Positions 10,375 through 22,083 of a stretch of DNA of 64,000 nt are shown here, piece after piece. The notes under the pieces were generated by a model, which worked only from the letters and a program-made list of their open reading frames with translations, did no database searches and was not told the origin of the DNA. The position numbers were made by a program, and so were the translations under genes. Source of the DNA: Calonectria ilicicola (lineage: Eukaryota; Ascomycota; Sordariomycetes; Hypocreales; Nectriaceae); NCBI GenBank assembly GCA_020809705.1, contig CP085825.1, positions 7,006,001-7,070,000 on the forward strand, in the 5' to 3' direction. Every line of letters begins with the position of its first letter. Positions within the stretch are counted from its first letter, which is position 1.

Positions 10375-12788
10375 ATGTCAGACCTTTATGACACCTTCCC
10401 GATTGAGGGCATTCCGATCTCATCGGATATCAAGCCCAAGACAAAGACGATTCCTTACGCACCTGGCATGCCAGTTCGCCGGGAGATTGGGCAACTGTAT
10501 CCCCCACAGGACGATTTAACTAAGAAGCAATGGACCTTGTTCGTTTTAGCCTTGGAAGCATTCAAGGCTATGCCAGTTGACGAAACGCTCTCTTACTTCC
10601 AAATTGCTGGTATTCATGGCTATCCAGAAACAAGTTGGGATGAGGCACCCGAGCCACCTAAGGACCCCAAAAAACACACCGATCCCCTAGATCCAACTCA
10701 ACAGGTGTTTTATCCAGGTCAGGATCCGAATGGTGGTTACTGCCACCACAATATGATTTCATTTCCAACGTGGCATCGACCATACATGTTGCTATTTGAG
10801 GTGAGGAAAAGTTCTTAATATTTTTTTTAAAAAAAAAGACGGATGCTGATAAGTCAAGAACCGTCTCTGGTGGCACATGACACAACAAATCGAGGAGTGG
10901 GTCAAAACCAAAGTTCTTAGCGAGTCTGAGGGACTCGAATGGACAGATGCCGCGAAGCAGTGGCGCCTACCATACTGGGACTGGGCGCGTAGGCAGGCAT
11001 ACAACGGTGAATTTTCTCTTCCTCTTTGCTTTACCAAAAAGAGGGTTCCCATCTACCCACCCAGCGGAGAAGTGAAGTACCCGAATCCCTTGTGGGGGTT
11101 TGATAATCCCGAGAAAGATGCCGACGATGAACCAAGAGCGTTTGGTGATATGCCGACAGAGCCGGTGGATAAAAGCAGATGGAACATCAGGGCCGATCCT
11201 GGAGTGGCACCCGTGAGTTGTATTCAAACTTGCAACGCATCAAACTAATAAGCGTAGTGGAATAAATGTTCAGGCGTGAGTCGGTATGGTCTGACTAGAA
11301 TCACACCAGATCCGTATGCGAAAAATCCGACGTACCTTTATTCCGGGCTTGATGGAACAAACAATTTCGACATGGCAAACTTCTTCATGGATAACTTTGC
11401 CGATAATTGGTATCGTGAAGAAGTCGATAACAACTCCAACATGACAGAGCAGCCCGGGTCAAATCTGCCAGATGCTCTCAACCGGATGTTCAGTCCAAAA
11501 TACAATAGCACATGGGGAACGTTTGCTACTACGAAGTGGTACTCCGAGGGAGCGACGGATATGAGCACAGGATACTTGTCGCTGGAATATATTCATAACA
11601 ATGTTCATGTAAGTCAACAATAGGAAGTCCATTACTATCCCTTATAAGCACCGTTTCTTACACCCGTTGCAGAATCTTTCTGGTGGGAGTGATTTTACGA
11701 ATGGAGGTGTCGGCCACATGTGCGATGTTCCTGTGGCGGCGTTTGATCCCTTGTTTTGGATGCACCACTGGTAAGTGAGCTCTGAAACAAAACCAAATAA
11801 AATTTTCTGATCGAAAAATAGCATGATTGATCGGCTGCTGTCGATTTGGCAAGTAATCAACTGGGACCTCTGGTGGGATAAAAAGGAGTCTAAGACTACG
11901 CAATTTAAAGACCCGAGTCCCGATGACCCGCTGCAACCTTTTCATAAAGACACAAAGGGCAGTGTCTGGACCTCCACTGAGTCGCGTGACTGGACTAAGC
12001 TCAACTATTCGTACGACGACTTGAAACCTCAGCCAGATGCCATTGATGAAGATGGAAGTCTGAATGAAAAGAAGTATATCGATGACCTAAAGCAACATAT
12101 CCAGGATATCTACCCCTGTACTGCCGATGTTGTTAAATCTGTTTACAGGGATGTCAAGGTTCAGAACCCGGACTTCTTTGGTCCTAAGAATGCGGAGAAG
12201 GGAGTCTGGAATGACTTTTTGATTAATGTCATTTACGACCGCTATGCACTCAATGGTCGTTCTTACAATATCGAGTTTTGGCTTGGAGATGATCCAAACA
12301 AGCGTGCTGAAAAGATTCAAGCGACCAAGATTGGCCACGTTTATTCCTTGGGCGGCTTTGTTCCTCAATCCGACACTACTCCCGGCTGCAAAAACTGCGG
12401 CTCCCAGAAAGACAACAAGGTTTTGTCGAGGGCACAGGTGCCAATTACCATTCATCTCATGAAGCAAGCATTGGATAGCAACAATGAAGCAATTCAGTCA
12501 ACTCTCAAAGGAGAAGTTGAAGCATACCTGAAGAAGCATCTTCATTGGAGATTTGTGGGACTGGGCGGTGACGTGATGGACGTCAGAGAATTCCCCAACA
12601 CCAAGATCGCTGTTTTGGCTGGCACAGGAAGAACTGAGAAGCACGTCGAGCATGATCACAGAGACCACCCTCCGACATACGGAGGCTACCAAATCATGTA
12701 TGAAGTCACGTCTGAGAAGGAAGGAGGTGTCAAGAGGGACGACGAGCTTCTCGGAGAGGGCAAGACCAACTACCGAGATATTGAGTAG
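10375..12788 (+). CDS. Tyrosinase (type-3 copper monophenol oxidase)
   Basis: Five exons (10375-10800, 10859-11212, 11258-11608, 11673-11770, 11822-12788) give 731 residues. The three CuA histidines are seen in IHGYP (about residue 80), YCHHNM (about 125) and TWHRPY (about 134). The Cys two residues before the second His is the one that forms the Cys-His thioether in fungal tyrosinases. CuB ligands are in EYIHNNVH (about 370-377) and WMHHCMIDR (about 407); intron 4 splits that Cys codon. The part after residue 500, with a CxxC pair (GCKNCGS) and the GHVYSLGGF strand, is the C-terminal shielding domain removed on activation in this family. No signal peptide is visible, so it is probably intracellular, as for melanin-forming tyrosinases that oxidise tyrosine and DOPA. 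Neighbours give no hint of a melanin cluster. Confidence 0.92.
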
Positions 12789-13338
12789 AAAGCCTAGCCA
12801 GTATTTACGGAAAGCTAAAGACCTCAGAGACAACATCAATCAATGTGTTTCTATTCTTTTCTATCTAGCCAGCTAGGTCTTAAATTGAAACCATACTGCT
12901 TCATACTGCCAGTGTGTAAACAGAACGCTCTTAAATTGAGTAACGGATATTTTGAAATTTTCTCGTCATGCTCAGATATGCTTGAACCTTGTACAATGTG
13001 CTATTTTCACAGTCTATTGCTTATGTAGCCCTCGGCCCTCTGAGGAAGAGGTGGGGGCCGAAGCAACCCGAACGACCGTAGTACACAGCAGCCGTTTGGT
13101 CAACACACAAGAGTAAGCATCCGTTCCGTTATGCTTTTGCCACCCAGAATATGTCTAAGCCCTTGCTAGATTCATATTTTTTTTATGTGAGAACCCCCCA
13201 ATTATTTGTACATGTACTGACATGCTTGCTTCTCAGCAAGCAAGTTGCAGAATCCGGCGCACACCCCACGTTGGGGGCTGATCAAACAAGGTGCGCGCAG
13301 GCGGAGCTATCTTCGGTTGCATATGATGTTTCCCCCTG
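12789..13338. other. Convergent 3' intergenic region
   Basis: This is the space between the 3' ends of the tyrosinase and HET genes. No coding or RNA feature is seen. Confidence 0.6.
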
Positions 13339-15489
13339 TTAGCCAAGAACAACCTCGGCTTTACCTGATTTGTTCTTGACCCAAGTTTCCTCTGCAACCC
13401 GGCCGCATCCCATCCTGTAAGCGATGCCGTTTTCTCTTCTTATCCATAGAACATTGTAGAAGTTGCAAATATCCTTTCCATCCCAAATCTGCCCGGTCAA
13501 ATCGATATCTGGGGAATAGTCTCCCTTGGTCTCAACTTGATAAGACCTGCCGCAGCAACGTGGGGATTCAAGCTCCCCAATCCACTGACCATTGCTGTCA
13601 AATGATGGAGTGAATATTGGAGAATCTTCTTGTAGTAATTCCTCGGGTGATGATGCCTCGCAAATATCCTGGCCACTTGCATCGCTGGCCCTGCTGTATC
13701 GGCTATTCCGAAAAATCATTTCCTCGAGAGATTTCTCCATATCAGCACGACTGGCACTACCTTTCGATATTGCCACGAGCTCAAGCACGTCACCTCTCAG
13801 GCACTCTATATCACCTGTGATCCGAAGCAGACCCGATAATGCTCCGTTTTTATCTGTCATGACCGCTATTAGGGGTGTCTCGGCAAGAAATGTGTCCGTC
13901 AAAAATGGATGCCCAAACGCTTTTCTATGCTCAGTTGTGTGATCACATATTCGGATCGCCGACACTTGTAGAGTGACTGCAGTATGGAAGAATGCCTGTT
14001 CCGCACTAGTTATTAACTGTGGCAACATGTTATCCATCTTGTGACATCCTGGTATGGGGGATTTTATCCCATATTGTCCCAAGGCCTCCCAGGTCACCAG
14101 GTTCTGCACCCGCCAACTAGTGCCAGCTTGTAGGCTTGTCGCGTCGTCTGGCGAAATACCAGGCAACAAACTCCTTGGGTCCACGAAGCATTCCCAACCA
14201 CACCAAGACCATGATGGAAGGAGATGTTGTGTCCCTGTTGCCAGACCCTCTCTTCTGTAGCAAATCCTTTTCATTGGCTGCCATAAAAGAGCACAGTCCA
14301 GAAGTTCACTGTCCCTAGGTAGTCCATAGAAGAATCCGTTTAAGAAGGCCGCTCTCAAGCGATTCAAGATCCCCGAACAAGCCGAAATACCATCACCGGG
14401 GAAAGTAAGTTGACGTCCGTTATAGGGACAAATCAAGTCTATGTAGAGGCTAAAATCCGGCCCTGATGCCATTACAAGCCTATTTCCTAGATCGATTGCC
14501 GTTTCATGGTTGGATTTGCCTGTGAAGGCATCAGGGCCCTCGCTCACACGAGGTGCCAAACCGTGCATGTCCCATATTGAGGTCTGGCATTCCCAAAAGA
14601 TTCTATCTCCTAGGAAAAATATTATTCTTTTGCTGAGAATGTGTTCTTGGTATGTCCAGGCCCGCTTGGCCCACCGGGAACTGGCAATGGCTTCATAGTG
14701 CATCTTGAGGCTGTGGTCGCGATTTTTAGGACGAATCAGGCGGGGTGGGAAACGCCCCGCCTGTCTGAAATTGGGACGATTAAAATGTGAATGGCTTTCC
14801 ACAAGTGTGAGCGTGTCGTATAGACCATGCTCGGCAGCGGCGACCAGTGTCACGCGAGCACTCGAATATATTTCGTCCATACGGCTCACCTCCGACATGG
14901 TGGTCGGTTCGCCTTGAGCAATGCAGAGTCTATCAATCCAAAGGTATCTCTGCCCAATCATTGGTGTAAGTTCGATAGCGTCTCGGATAACCTTGGGGAG
15001 TTTGTTCAAAACGTCTCTTGTTGAAAGACTGCCTGGCCTTTCCAACACGGAGTTGGTGTCGTGATCCAGTTGCAAGGGCTTATGTGCCTCGGTTTCTGTT
15101 GAAGGTGGTGCTCTAGCATCCGCCCAGGTATAACTGAGCGTAATGTAAGGTTGTCCATTTCCACGCACAATGCATTGATCTTCAACATCAATGAGCCAGG
15201 ACGGGCCTTGTTGACTAGGCACATCTTGACCATTTCCATCGACCGACTCCACACAAGCATGTTCATCGTCGCAGATTCTCAGCCAATCTCCAATCGCCTC
15301 AATGAAAGATGAATATCCGACACCAGAAGGTTTCTTTTTCCGGCGCCTAGACGTGGCATCTTCCTCGTCGTTCCCAGAACATGATCGTGGGCCAGGAGCG
15401 GATGCATCGTCGCTTGGAGCATTATTCCAGCGTTCAGACATGGATTTGACTAGGCTCTTGCCAGAGACGGGGGGAGAGAGAAACTTCAA
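13339..15489 (-). CDS. HET-domain (heterokaryon incompatibility) protein
   Basis: An intronless frame of 716 residues. The HET domain spans about residues 110-270 and shows the three family blocks in order: PYITLSYTWAD, then LPKVIRDAIELT with YLWIDRLCIAQG, then RMDEIYSSARVTLVAAAE. A basic serine-rich N-terminus precedes it, and about 430 residues of variable sequence follow, including tryptophan motifs (LPSWSWCGWE) usual in long HET proteins. The family mediates programmed cell death after fusion of incompatible hyphae, although most members are untested paralogues. A downstream ATG (about 15441) is an alternative start. No partner gene (STAND/NLR or lipase) is adjacent; the PNP_UDP gene is 6 kb away. 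Confidence 0.88.
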   Translation of the reverse strand: MKFLSPPVSGKSLVKSMSERWNNAPSDDASAPGPRSCSGNDEEDATSRRRKKKPSGVGYSSFIEAIGDWLRICDDEHACVESVDGNGQDVPSQQGPSWLIDVEDQCIVRGNGQPYITLSYTWADARAPPSTETEAHKPLQLDHDTNSVLERPGSLSTRDVLNKLPKVIRDAIELTPMIGQRYLWIDRLCIAQGEPTTMSEVSRMDEIYSSARVTLVAAAEHGLYDTLTLVESHSHFNRPNFRQAGRFPPRLIRPKNRDHSLKMHYEAIASSRWAKRAWTYQEHILSKRIIFFLGDRIFWECQTSIWDMHGLAPRVSEGPDAFTGKSNHETAIDLGNRLVMASGPDFSLYIDLICPYNGRQLTFPGDGISACSGILNRLRAAFLNGFFYGLPRDSELLDCALLWQPMKRICYRREGLATGTQHLLPSWSWCGWECFVDPRSLLPGISPDDATSLQAGTSWRVQNLVTWEALGQYGIKSPIPGCHKMDNMLPQLITSAEQAFFHTAVTLQVSAIRICDHTTEHRKAFGHPFLTDTFLAETPLIAVMTDKNGALSGLLRITGDIECLRGDVLELVAISKGSASRADMEKSLEEMIFRNSRYSRASDASGQDICEASSPEELLQEDSPIFTPSFDSNGQWIGELESPRCCGRSYQVETKGDYSPDIDLTGQIWDGKDICNFYNVLWIRRENGIAYRMGCGRVAEETWVKNKSGKAEVVLG

Positions 15490-16394
15490 AGCTCATTTCA
15501 GATATGCCATCCAGAGGACCGGTCCTGCTGTCGCATTATTGTCGCCTCCAATCGATGAGCCCAGATTGTGCTGATGTACGGATACGACCCCGCATTGGAC
15601 AGTATTGCCGCATGTGGATCATTGAACAAAGTAACTTAAGCACTGTGCAAAAGAGGCTAGAGACGCTAACTATAAAATTGTAAAATGATCGTGATGGTTA
15701 GATATGTTGGGCATGTTTAGTTCAAACCATATTACTCACTTGATCGTATTCTTAAATCCATTCGCAGGTCAGAAGGAAATACTGACCGTGTTGACTTACA
15801 AACAACCCCTGGATTACAGATGGATATCTGAATTGCACTTCTCAGACTGCTAAACACGCAAGATTGGGGATGTCCTAATCTTCCACTGCCCTAGATAAAT
15901 TGGGTATCTCAATTGATACGCAATGCAAAGATAAACGGCCTGCTGTAATGTTAACTCATAAGGATGAGATAGAGCGGAAAAGTGAGACCGAAACTGCGAA
16001 ACTGCATTCATTTACAATCTTTTACTTGTTTTGTTCCTATTCATTACTCTGATCGCAATACATCTTTTGTCTGATATGCAACGACGCCGAGCCTTGCCAA
16101 GAATGCGCTTGGCACAGACTCGCCGATATTTGTCATTTCATCTGTACTCATACATGTACTTATTTCTCGCTTCATGCAACGCTAGTTCCTCCCTAATAAC
16201 AAGGCATCCGTGTGGCCTCGATGTCGTGAATCGTCACCTTTGGGCGACCCAGAAGAAAAGTCAAAGTCTAAGAGGTATCATCGTCTAAAAACAGGCCATT
16301 CCCAATGTCCAAACAAACGCCTTTTTATAAAAAAAACACAAGGGGCAGGCCCAAAGAATGGAAGAATGCAACACGCTTCCGTGAAAGTGGGGAA
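15490..16394. other. Intergenic region
   Basis: HET gene promoter on one side and the phosphate transporter 3' end on the other. AT-rich, with no supportable gene. Confidence 0.6.
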
Positions 16395-18906
16395 TTATTT
16401 TAGCAGGCTGCCAACATCCTGGAATTGAACCGAGTTCAACAGTGGAGGTGGTGCTCCCCTGTCGATGCGACCCCAACCGGCTCCCCAGGATGGAGGCGCC
16501 TGGTCCATGGCCATAGGGCCTGTAGGAATGGCAGAAGAGAAGATTTCGTCATCACCGGTTGCTGAGCTCCGGGTGCTCATCGCGATATCGTTTGTCCCTC
16601 CACTGCTGGACTTGGCCTTGTGCCGCTTACGCCAGAACTTGGATCTTCTCCTCATACGTGAGGCCTCGGCTACCAGTTCAGGCGAAGTCATGATGCCCAT
16701 GCGATCTCCCTTGCGACCCTTGGAAAAGGTAGAAAGTCTCGATCGAGGGTAAGCAAAGCCGGCGGGCTGGCCACCTGAGAACGGGTTCCACGCCCGCATC
16801 TTCGGAGATCCAAGGCTAATGCTGCCATTGCACCCAGCATTGTAGCTAGTCTTTGGCTCGCCAGAGAGTTCCTCCAGAGTCATCCCCTTGGTCTCAGGAA
16901 TAAGCAGTGAGACAAAGGTACCGAAAAGCATGAATAGGGCAAAGAGCTGTAGCAGGCGGTCAATGTTCGGGGTGCATTCCGAACCTTTGCAATCCTCATT
17001 GCTTCCATGTCGGATCAATGGGATGCTAACGCATTGGGCAATGATGGCACCAATCTTGCCCATAGCTGCGGATAGGCCGTGGCCGGTGGATCGGTATCGG
17101 GTGGGGAAGCATTCGCCCGGCACAATAAACGTCGTGGTGTTGGGGCCGGCGTTGAAGAGAAACTGGCCAATGATGTAAAGAGCGAGCATAGCGCCATTGC
17201 TGAGGCTATGGTAGGCAAATCCCAGAACGCAAAAGAGAATGGTCAACAGCAAGAAGCCAATTACCTGCAGTGGCTTCCGACCGATGGTGTCGATGGTGAA
17301 GATGGCAAACCAGTAGCCCGGGATAGAACCAGCGCATGTCAAAATAATCATGCCCACGGCTTGGTTGTGAAGCTTTTCGTAAAGATTGTGTCCGTTTCCG
17401 TATCCTATCGCGCCGAGAACGATGATATTATTCAATCCTAGGCCATAAAAGGCGAGATCCTAGTTTGCGGTTTAGTATTGGAAATGACCGCAGGGTTAAA
17501 GCAGAATGCATTTCTTACCAGGAAAAACCATGACAAGGTGGTGCCTAGGAGCATCTTGAAGTTGGGCCATCGGCGAAAGAAGGCAATAAGATCGGCCCAT
17601 GAGGCGTGTGGAAGGTCCAGCGCTGGACCTGGTCTCCGTCTGCGTTCCTGCTGAGTCACGTCGACGGAGCCCTTGGACCTGCTGGATACGTAGGCCCTAA
17701 TGTCGGCATCGGCCTTTTCCACGTCGTGTTCAATGTCGAAAGTGTATCGTGGTGTTTCAGGAATGGTAATTCGGTAGTAGAGAGCGATGCAGGCAGGGAT
17801 GGCCCCCACTCCAACAATAATACGCCAGGCTCGATCGGCGGCGGTGCGGCACTCGATGCCACAGGCACCCTCGTTGGGGATGTCGAGATATGCATCTTTA
17901 AACGCAGTCGTGGTAATCAAAGCCACAATAGAGGCCACGAGCTGTCCAAGACCCTGCATGGAGAAAACCGCGGCCACCATAGCACCGCGCCAACGTGTGG
18001 GAGCAAACCTAAGCCGCGAGTCAGCTGAATCCGGATTCTGGAGCATATGTCGGCAGCGCGCCGCCGAACCCTAGTAGCGCCATGGGTCAATGAATAACTT
18101 ACTCAGCTGTAATTACCGAACTAAGCGGGTAGTCGCCTCCAATACCAATGCCCTATGGCGAGTCAGACACCTTGTCAAGGATGGAATTTTTCGAGTCTTC
18201 ATACCATGATGACGCGCCAGAAAATCAACAGGCCCGTGGAGCCCATAGCTGGGCTTGACGAGACAATGGAGCAGCAGAGAGTCGCAAAGATGATGATGGC
18301 AAGTTCAACGCCATACATGCGTCGGCGTCCAAAAGCACTAGAGCGGTTCCGTATTAGCGAATGAGACAGGGGGGCCCGGCTGAGGTTTCAAGGACTCACT
18401 CGGCAAGCCGACCAAACAGAAGCATGCCGATGACAATGCCTGCACTGGTTGATGCTTTCAGCGCTTGGTTTACAGAGTCGGGAAGAAGGCCGTCGTTTCC
18501 ACCGAAGCCATTTCTGGGATCCTTGTCTCCCCAGAAGACGACTCCGAGAAGGCACACAATCATGTTGATTGCGAAGATGTCGTAGGAGTCGAGGAAGAAG
18601 CCCACGCCTGCTACTAGCACGGCTCGTACATCTATCATAAATTTTTGTGGTCAGCATATATATGGATGGTATATGGCGATGAGAGAGAGGCTGTGAGGGA
18701 AAGAATTATCACATACGGTATAAGCCAAAGGGGACCTTGTCAATCTCGCTCAAGGCCAAGCGACGTCGTAGGTTTGGGTCTGCAATGTGAGAATAGTCGT
18801 TCCAAAAATTATGGAAGGCATTGTTGCCGCCGTAGGTGCGGTCGACATATTCGCGAGGCAGAGGGTCTGCCGGCGGGGGCAACATTTCGTCGTCGTGATC
18901 GGGCAT
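16395..18906 (-). CDS. High-affinity phosphate:H+ symporter (PHO84-like, MFS)
   Basis: Six exons (18717-18906, 18400-18631, 18205-18337, 18103-18152, 17519-18008, 16395-17459) give 719 residues. The joins recreate the phosphate-transporter signatures FGLYHVRAVLVAGVGFFLDS and DSYDIFAINM (TM1), GRLADAFGRR (loop 2-3), GIGIGGDYPLSSVI (TM4) and WFFLDLAFYGLGLN (TM7). Twelve membrane segments follow the MFS plan, with a long central loop before TM7 and PETKGMTLEEL after TM12. The family imports phosphate at the plasma membrane under phosphate starvation. Oddity: about 155 residues of basic, serine-rich tail follow the last helix, making it some 130 residues longer than yeast Pho84. The 6.1 kb upstream is gene-free. 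Confidence 0.92.
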
Positions 18907-20210
18907 GTTGATTCTTATGGGAAGCGAGGAGCGTGAGATGAGAGCCTCGTCGGCGACGACATGAGTCGAGAAGGGCTAGGCAAGCGATTTGCCTCCGCAA
19001 AGATGTGTCGTGGTTGAGATCCAAGGAGGAAAAAATGTTTAGGTTGCGCGCACAGAATACATCGAGGTGGTGGTGAAACAACTGGTGCCGTCGGTTTTAG
19101 GTGACAGGCCGGAGGAGCCCTGTCGCAGTGGAGCGCAAGGTCGTTGGCCGTCTTTTGACGTGACTAGTGAACGGGCCGCGAACCCGGGCTTGATGACTCG
19201 AGGTCTCGGAAGGCGGAGGAGAGTGGCCGAAGCGAAGGAGAGACGGCGAGATGAGCGAAAAATTGCAGCGCAAGAGGGACGTTATTCCTGGCAATGGAGA
19301 CGAGAAGATGCGGGAGCAGGCGTCATGCAGATGCAGCGGGGCGGATGGTGCTGGCCGGTGCAGGCTGGGGGGGAAAAGGCGACGACGACAGCGACGAATG
19401 AATAGGCGAAGGCGAAAATCAAGGCGCAAGGCGAACAGGTGAGTGAGTGAGCAGGTGAGCAGGTGACGGGATGGTGAACGGGATCGGATCGACAGTCGTC
19501 TTGTCGTCGTCGTTGTCGTCGAGGAGCAGCAGTGAAGGGCGCGGATCGCAAGGTTGTGACGGAGTTGCGACGGCGATGGTGGAGGGTGGGCACGGCGTGG
19601 GTTTTGTTCTTACTCCAGGAGTGACCCGACAGAGACGGAGCACAGGCACACAAGGCTCAAGGTACGACGGACAGGCACAGCAACGCCAGGCCTCAGCACT
19701 GAGCAGGTCGCTAAACGAGGAGTGCGATGAGCGATGAGGGGAGACTTGGCCCAAGAGACGGGGATCTATCCACTTCCGCGTCCTAAAAAAGACGAGACAA
19801 GGCAAGACAAGAGCGAGGAGGGAATGGGGATGGGGATGGGAGGCTTCGAGGTCCCCAGTGGAGCCTGAGTGGATGGCCTCAGTGGAGGGGGTGCCCCCAG
19901 GGTGTCCCCAGGGTGCCTTGAGCGAGGGTTTAGCGGGAGGAACCCACTGTAGGGATCCAGTCGGAGCCACTGGAAGCTGAGGAAGAAGCCCACTAGAAGA
20001 AAACCCACCTCCTAGATTGAGCGTAGCAGCAGCAGGGATCTGCAACAGGCAGGTACATGGCAAGTGCAGCAGCTGGCGTGCGAGAGCGAGGTACCACCCC
20101 CGGCGGCCCCCAGAAGTACCACCCAGGTCGGTCTTAAAGCTCCTTGGGCCGCGCACGTCTTTGTTTCCGCGCATCATAGTCGAGAGCACCGGCGGCCCCC
20201 CTCGCAGCAA

Positions 20211-20228
20211 TCAGCAGCAGCAGCAGCA
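20211..20228. repeat. CAG/AGC microsatellite
   Basis: Five to six AGC units in the non-coding tract upstream of the phosphate transporter. Confidence 0.75.
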
Positions 20229-22056
20229 CTCGGTCCTCCAAAATCGGTAGTAGGGAAGGGGGTAAAAAAGTACAGAGTAGTCTACTTATTGGCCCTGGGG
20301 CTAATTACCCAATGGATTGCCTCGATGCAGGTGTGCGCCGAGCGGCACTTTGCCTAAAAGATGCATATGCCTGCCAGCCGTCCAATTCAAGAGGGAAAAA
20401 GAAAGCATCGCATCACTGCAAAAGTATTGCAACGCCCGCGTTCCAAAGCTTCTTCCCAAGATGCCGCCTCCCGCTCCTCATTCTGGCGATGTGACTGGCC
20501 GGACGGGACACCGTCAAGCCTCTGACGCCAGTGGCCTCTGGGTGGGCGACTGGATGTCTCTCCCAACGCCCTCCCCACCCGCTAGACGCTTAACTAGCTG
20601 CCAGCGATGGATGTTTTTTTTTTCCTGTCCTAAAACTCTGCTCGTCAAACGGCGGCTTCGGGCAATCTTCTAGAAAAAATCTGCCTTTACTCCCATTCCG
20701 GGCCCTGGAATCGAGGCAAGCTGGGAATGCTGGGTTCGCCGAATGATTACACCACCATGACAAAGGTGTTTGAGTTGACGTCGAGCTCGAGCCATGCAGG
20801 CATCCTTGAACGTTGCACACTCGCCACCGGCACGTTGCCTAGTGGTTCGTCGCCTGGGGCACGACCACCCACGGATCGCTCTAGGTACCAGCTCCGTCCC
20901 GGTTTAGTTGTTGCTCAAGCCCATAATTTTTTTTTCTGTGGACCTTCCAGAAGCGTGCGGCCAAATTCGTCGCATTCTTCCACCTAAGCTTCCATGCAGC
21001 AGCAGCCTTTCAGCGGGCACCCTCCAGGATAGCGGGCAACACCCACCCCTCAGTGCCCGTAGCACCCGTCGCACCCATAGCACCACCCATCCTGTCACAT
21101 CTCGGAGCACCATACATATTCATACATATCCATCTCCATATCTATGTATCATCCGCCCATCCATTGTCATTGTCATCGTCATCGTCACAAGCTGCGTTGT
21201 AATTATGCGTTGCACATGTCACATCTCGCCACTCGCTATGCCGCGCACTTCCTTGGCCCAATCCCCTCGCCGCTGCAGATCTGCCCGAACACGAACATGG
21301 CATCGTCGAGTTGCATCCCCTCCCGGCACCACTAATAAATTGCCCGCCCGCCAATCGTGCGCCGCCATCATACATTTGCCAGACGGTTAATCGCCTAATG
21401 GATGCCGGCAGTTCGCTTGGGTGCCTTCTGCTACCACGGCAGTATTCCCGCATCTATTCATGCGACCGTGTCGCGTCACCATGCGATTCGATCCATGATT
21501 CTAGTCTGCTGCTTGTTTGGGCGTGGCCTGCTGCCGACATCGTAGTAAATTTATCAGGCCAATATAGTACGTACTACCAATTCTCGATATGTAATCAGCC
21601 CCAGTTGACCACCTCATTACGTACAGCCAAGCATCCGGGATTGCTGTACGTAAAAGTTGCAATCCCTCCGCCACCAACACCCGGGAACGGGGAGCCTCAC
21701 GCCGTCGCGTCACATCATCCTCGTCACCATTGGATTGCCGTTATTGTCTATTCCGTATTCCTATTCATGATCCCCCTTCTGGGTGCTTGCTATTTCCCTT
21801 TTTGTTTGCAAAGCAAGCGAGGCCCATACTATAATGGTGCACGTGTGACGATGCACTGCATCAAAACAACACCACCTCGTCCTCCTTGTGTCCTCCTCCT
21901 GTGTGGCCCCTCATCTTCACCTGAAGCAGCGGCATCCCGGCCGAGCTGGATCGTGCCCGCTCGGTCGTCTGTTTCTCCGCATCTGGCACGCACGCACACA
22001 CACCTTGCCTTGCCTTAGCCAGCAGTTTTATGCCATGACCCGGTGAAACACCCTTC

Positions 22057-22083
22057 CCACTCACACTCATACTCATACTCACA
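22057..22083. repeat. CACTCA/TACTCA imperfect short tandem repeat
   Basis: Repeated ACTCAC/ACTCAT units, with a TCTC run about 45 bases further on (22128-22140). Non-coding. Confidence 0.7.

Noticed and set aside
19419..20210. 263-codon open frame on the minus strand in the GC-rich tract
   Set aside because: Proline/serine/leucine-rich composition with poly-Asp from a microsatellite, no domain and no splice logic. Long frames are expected by chance in GC-rich DNA; other strands and frames here are similarly open.
21311..22018. 235-codon open frame on the plus strand
   Set aside because: Codes through microsatellites and shows no family motif. It overlaps open frames on the other strand with equal claim.
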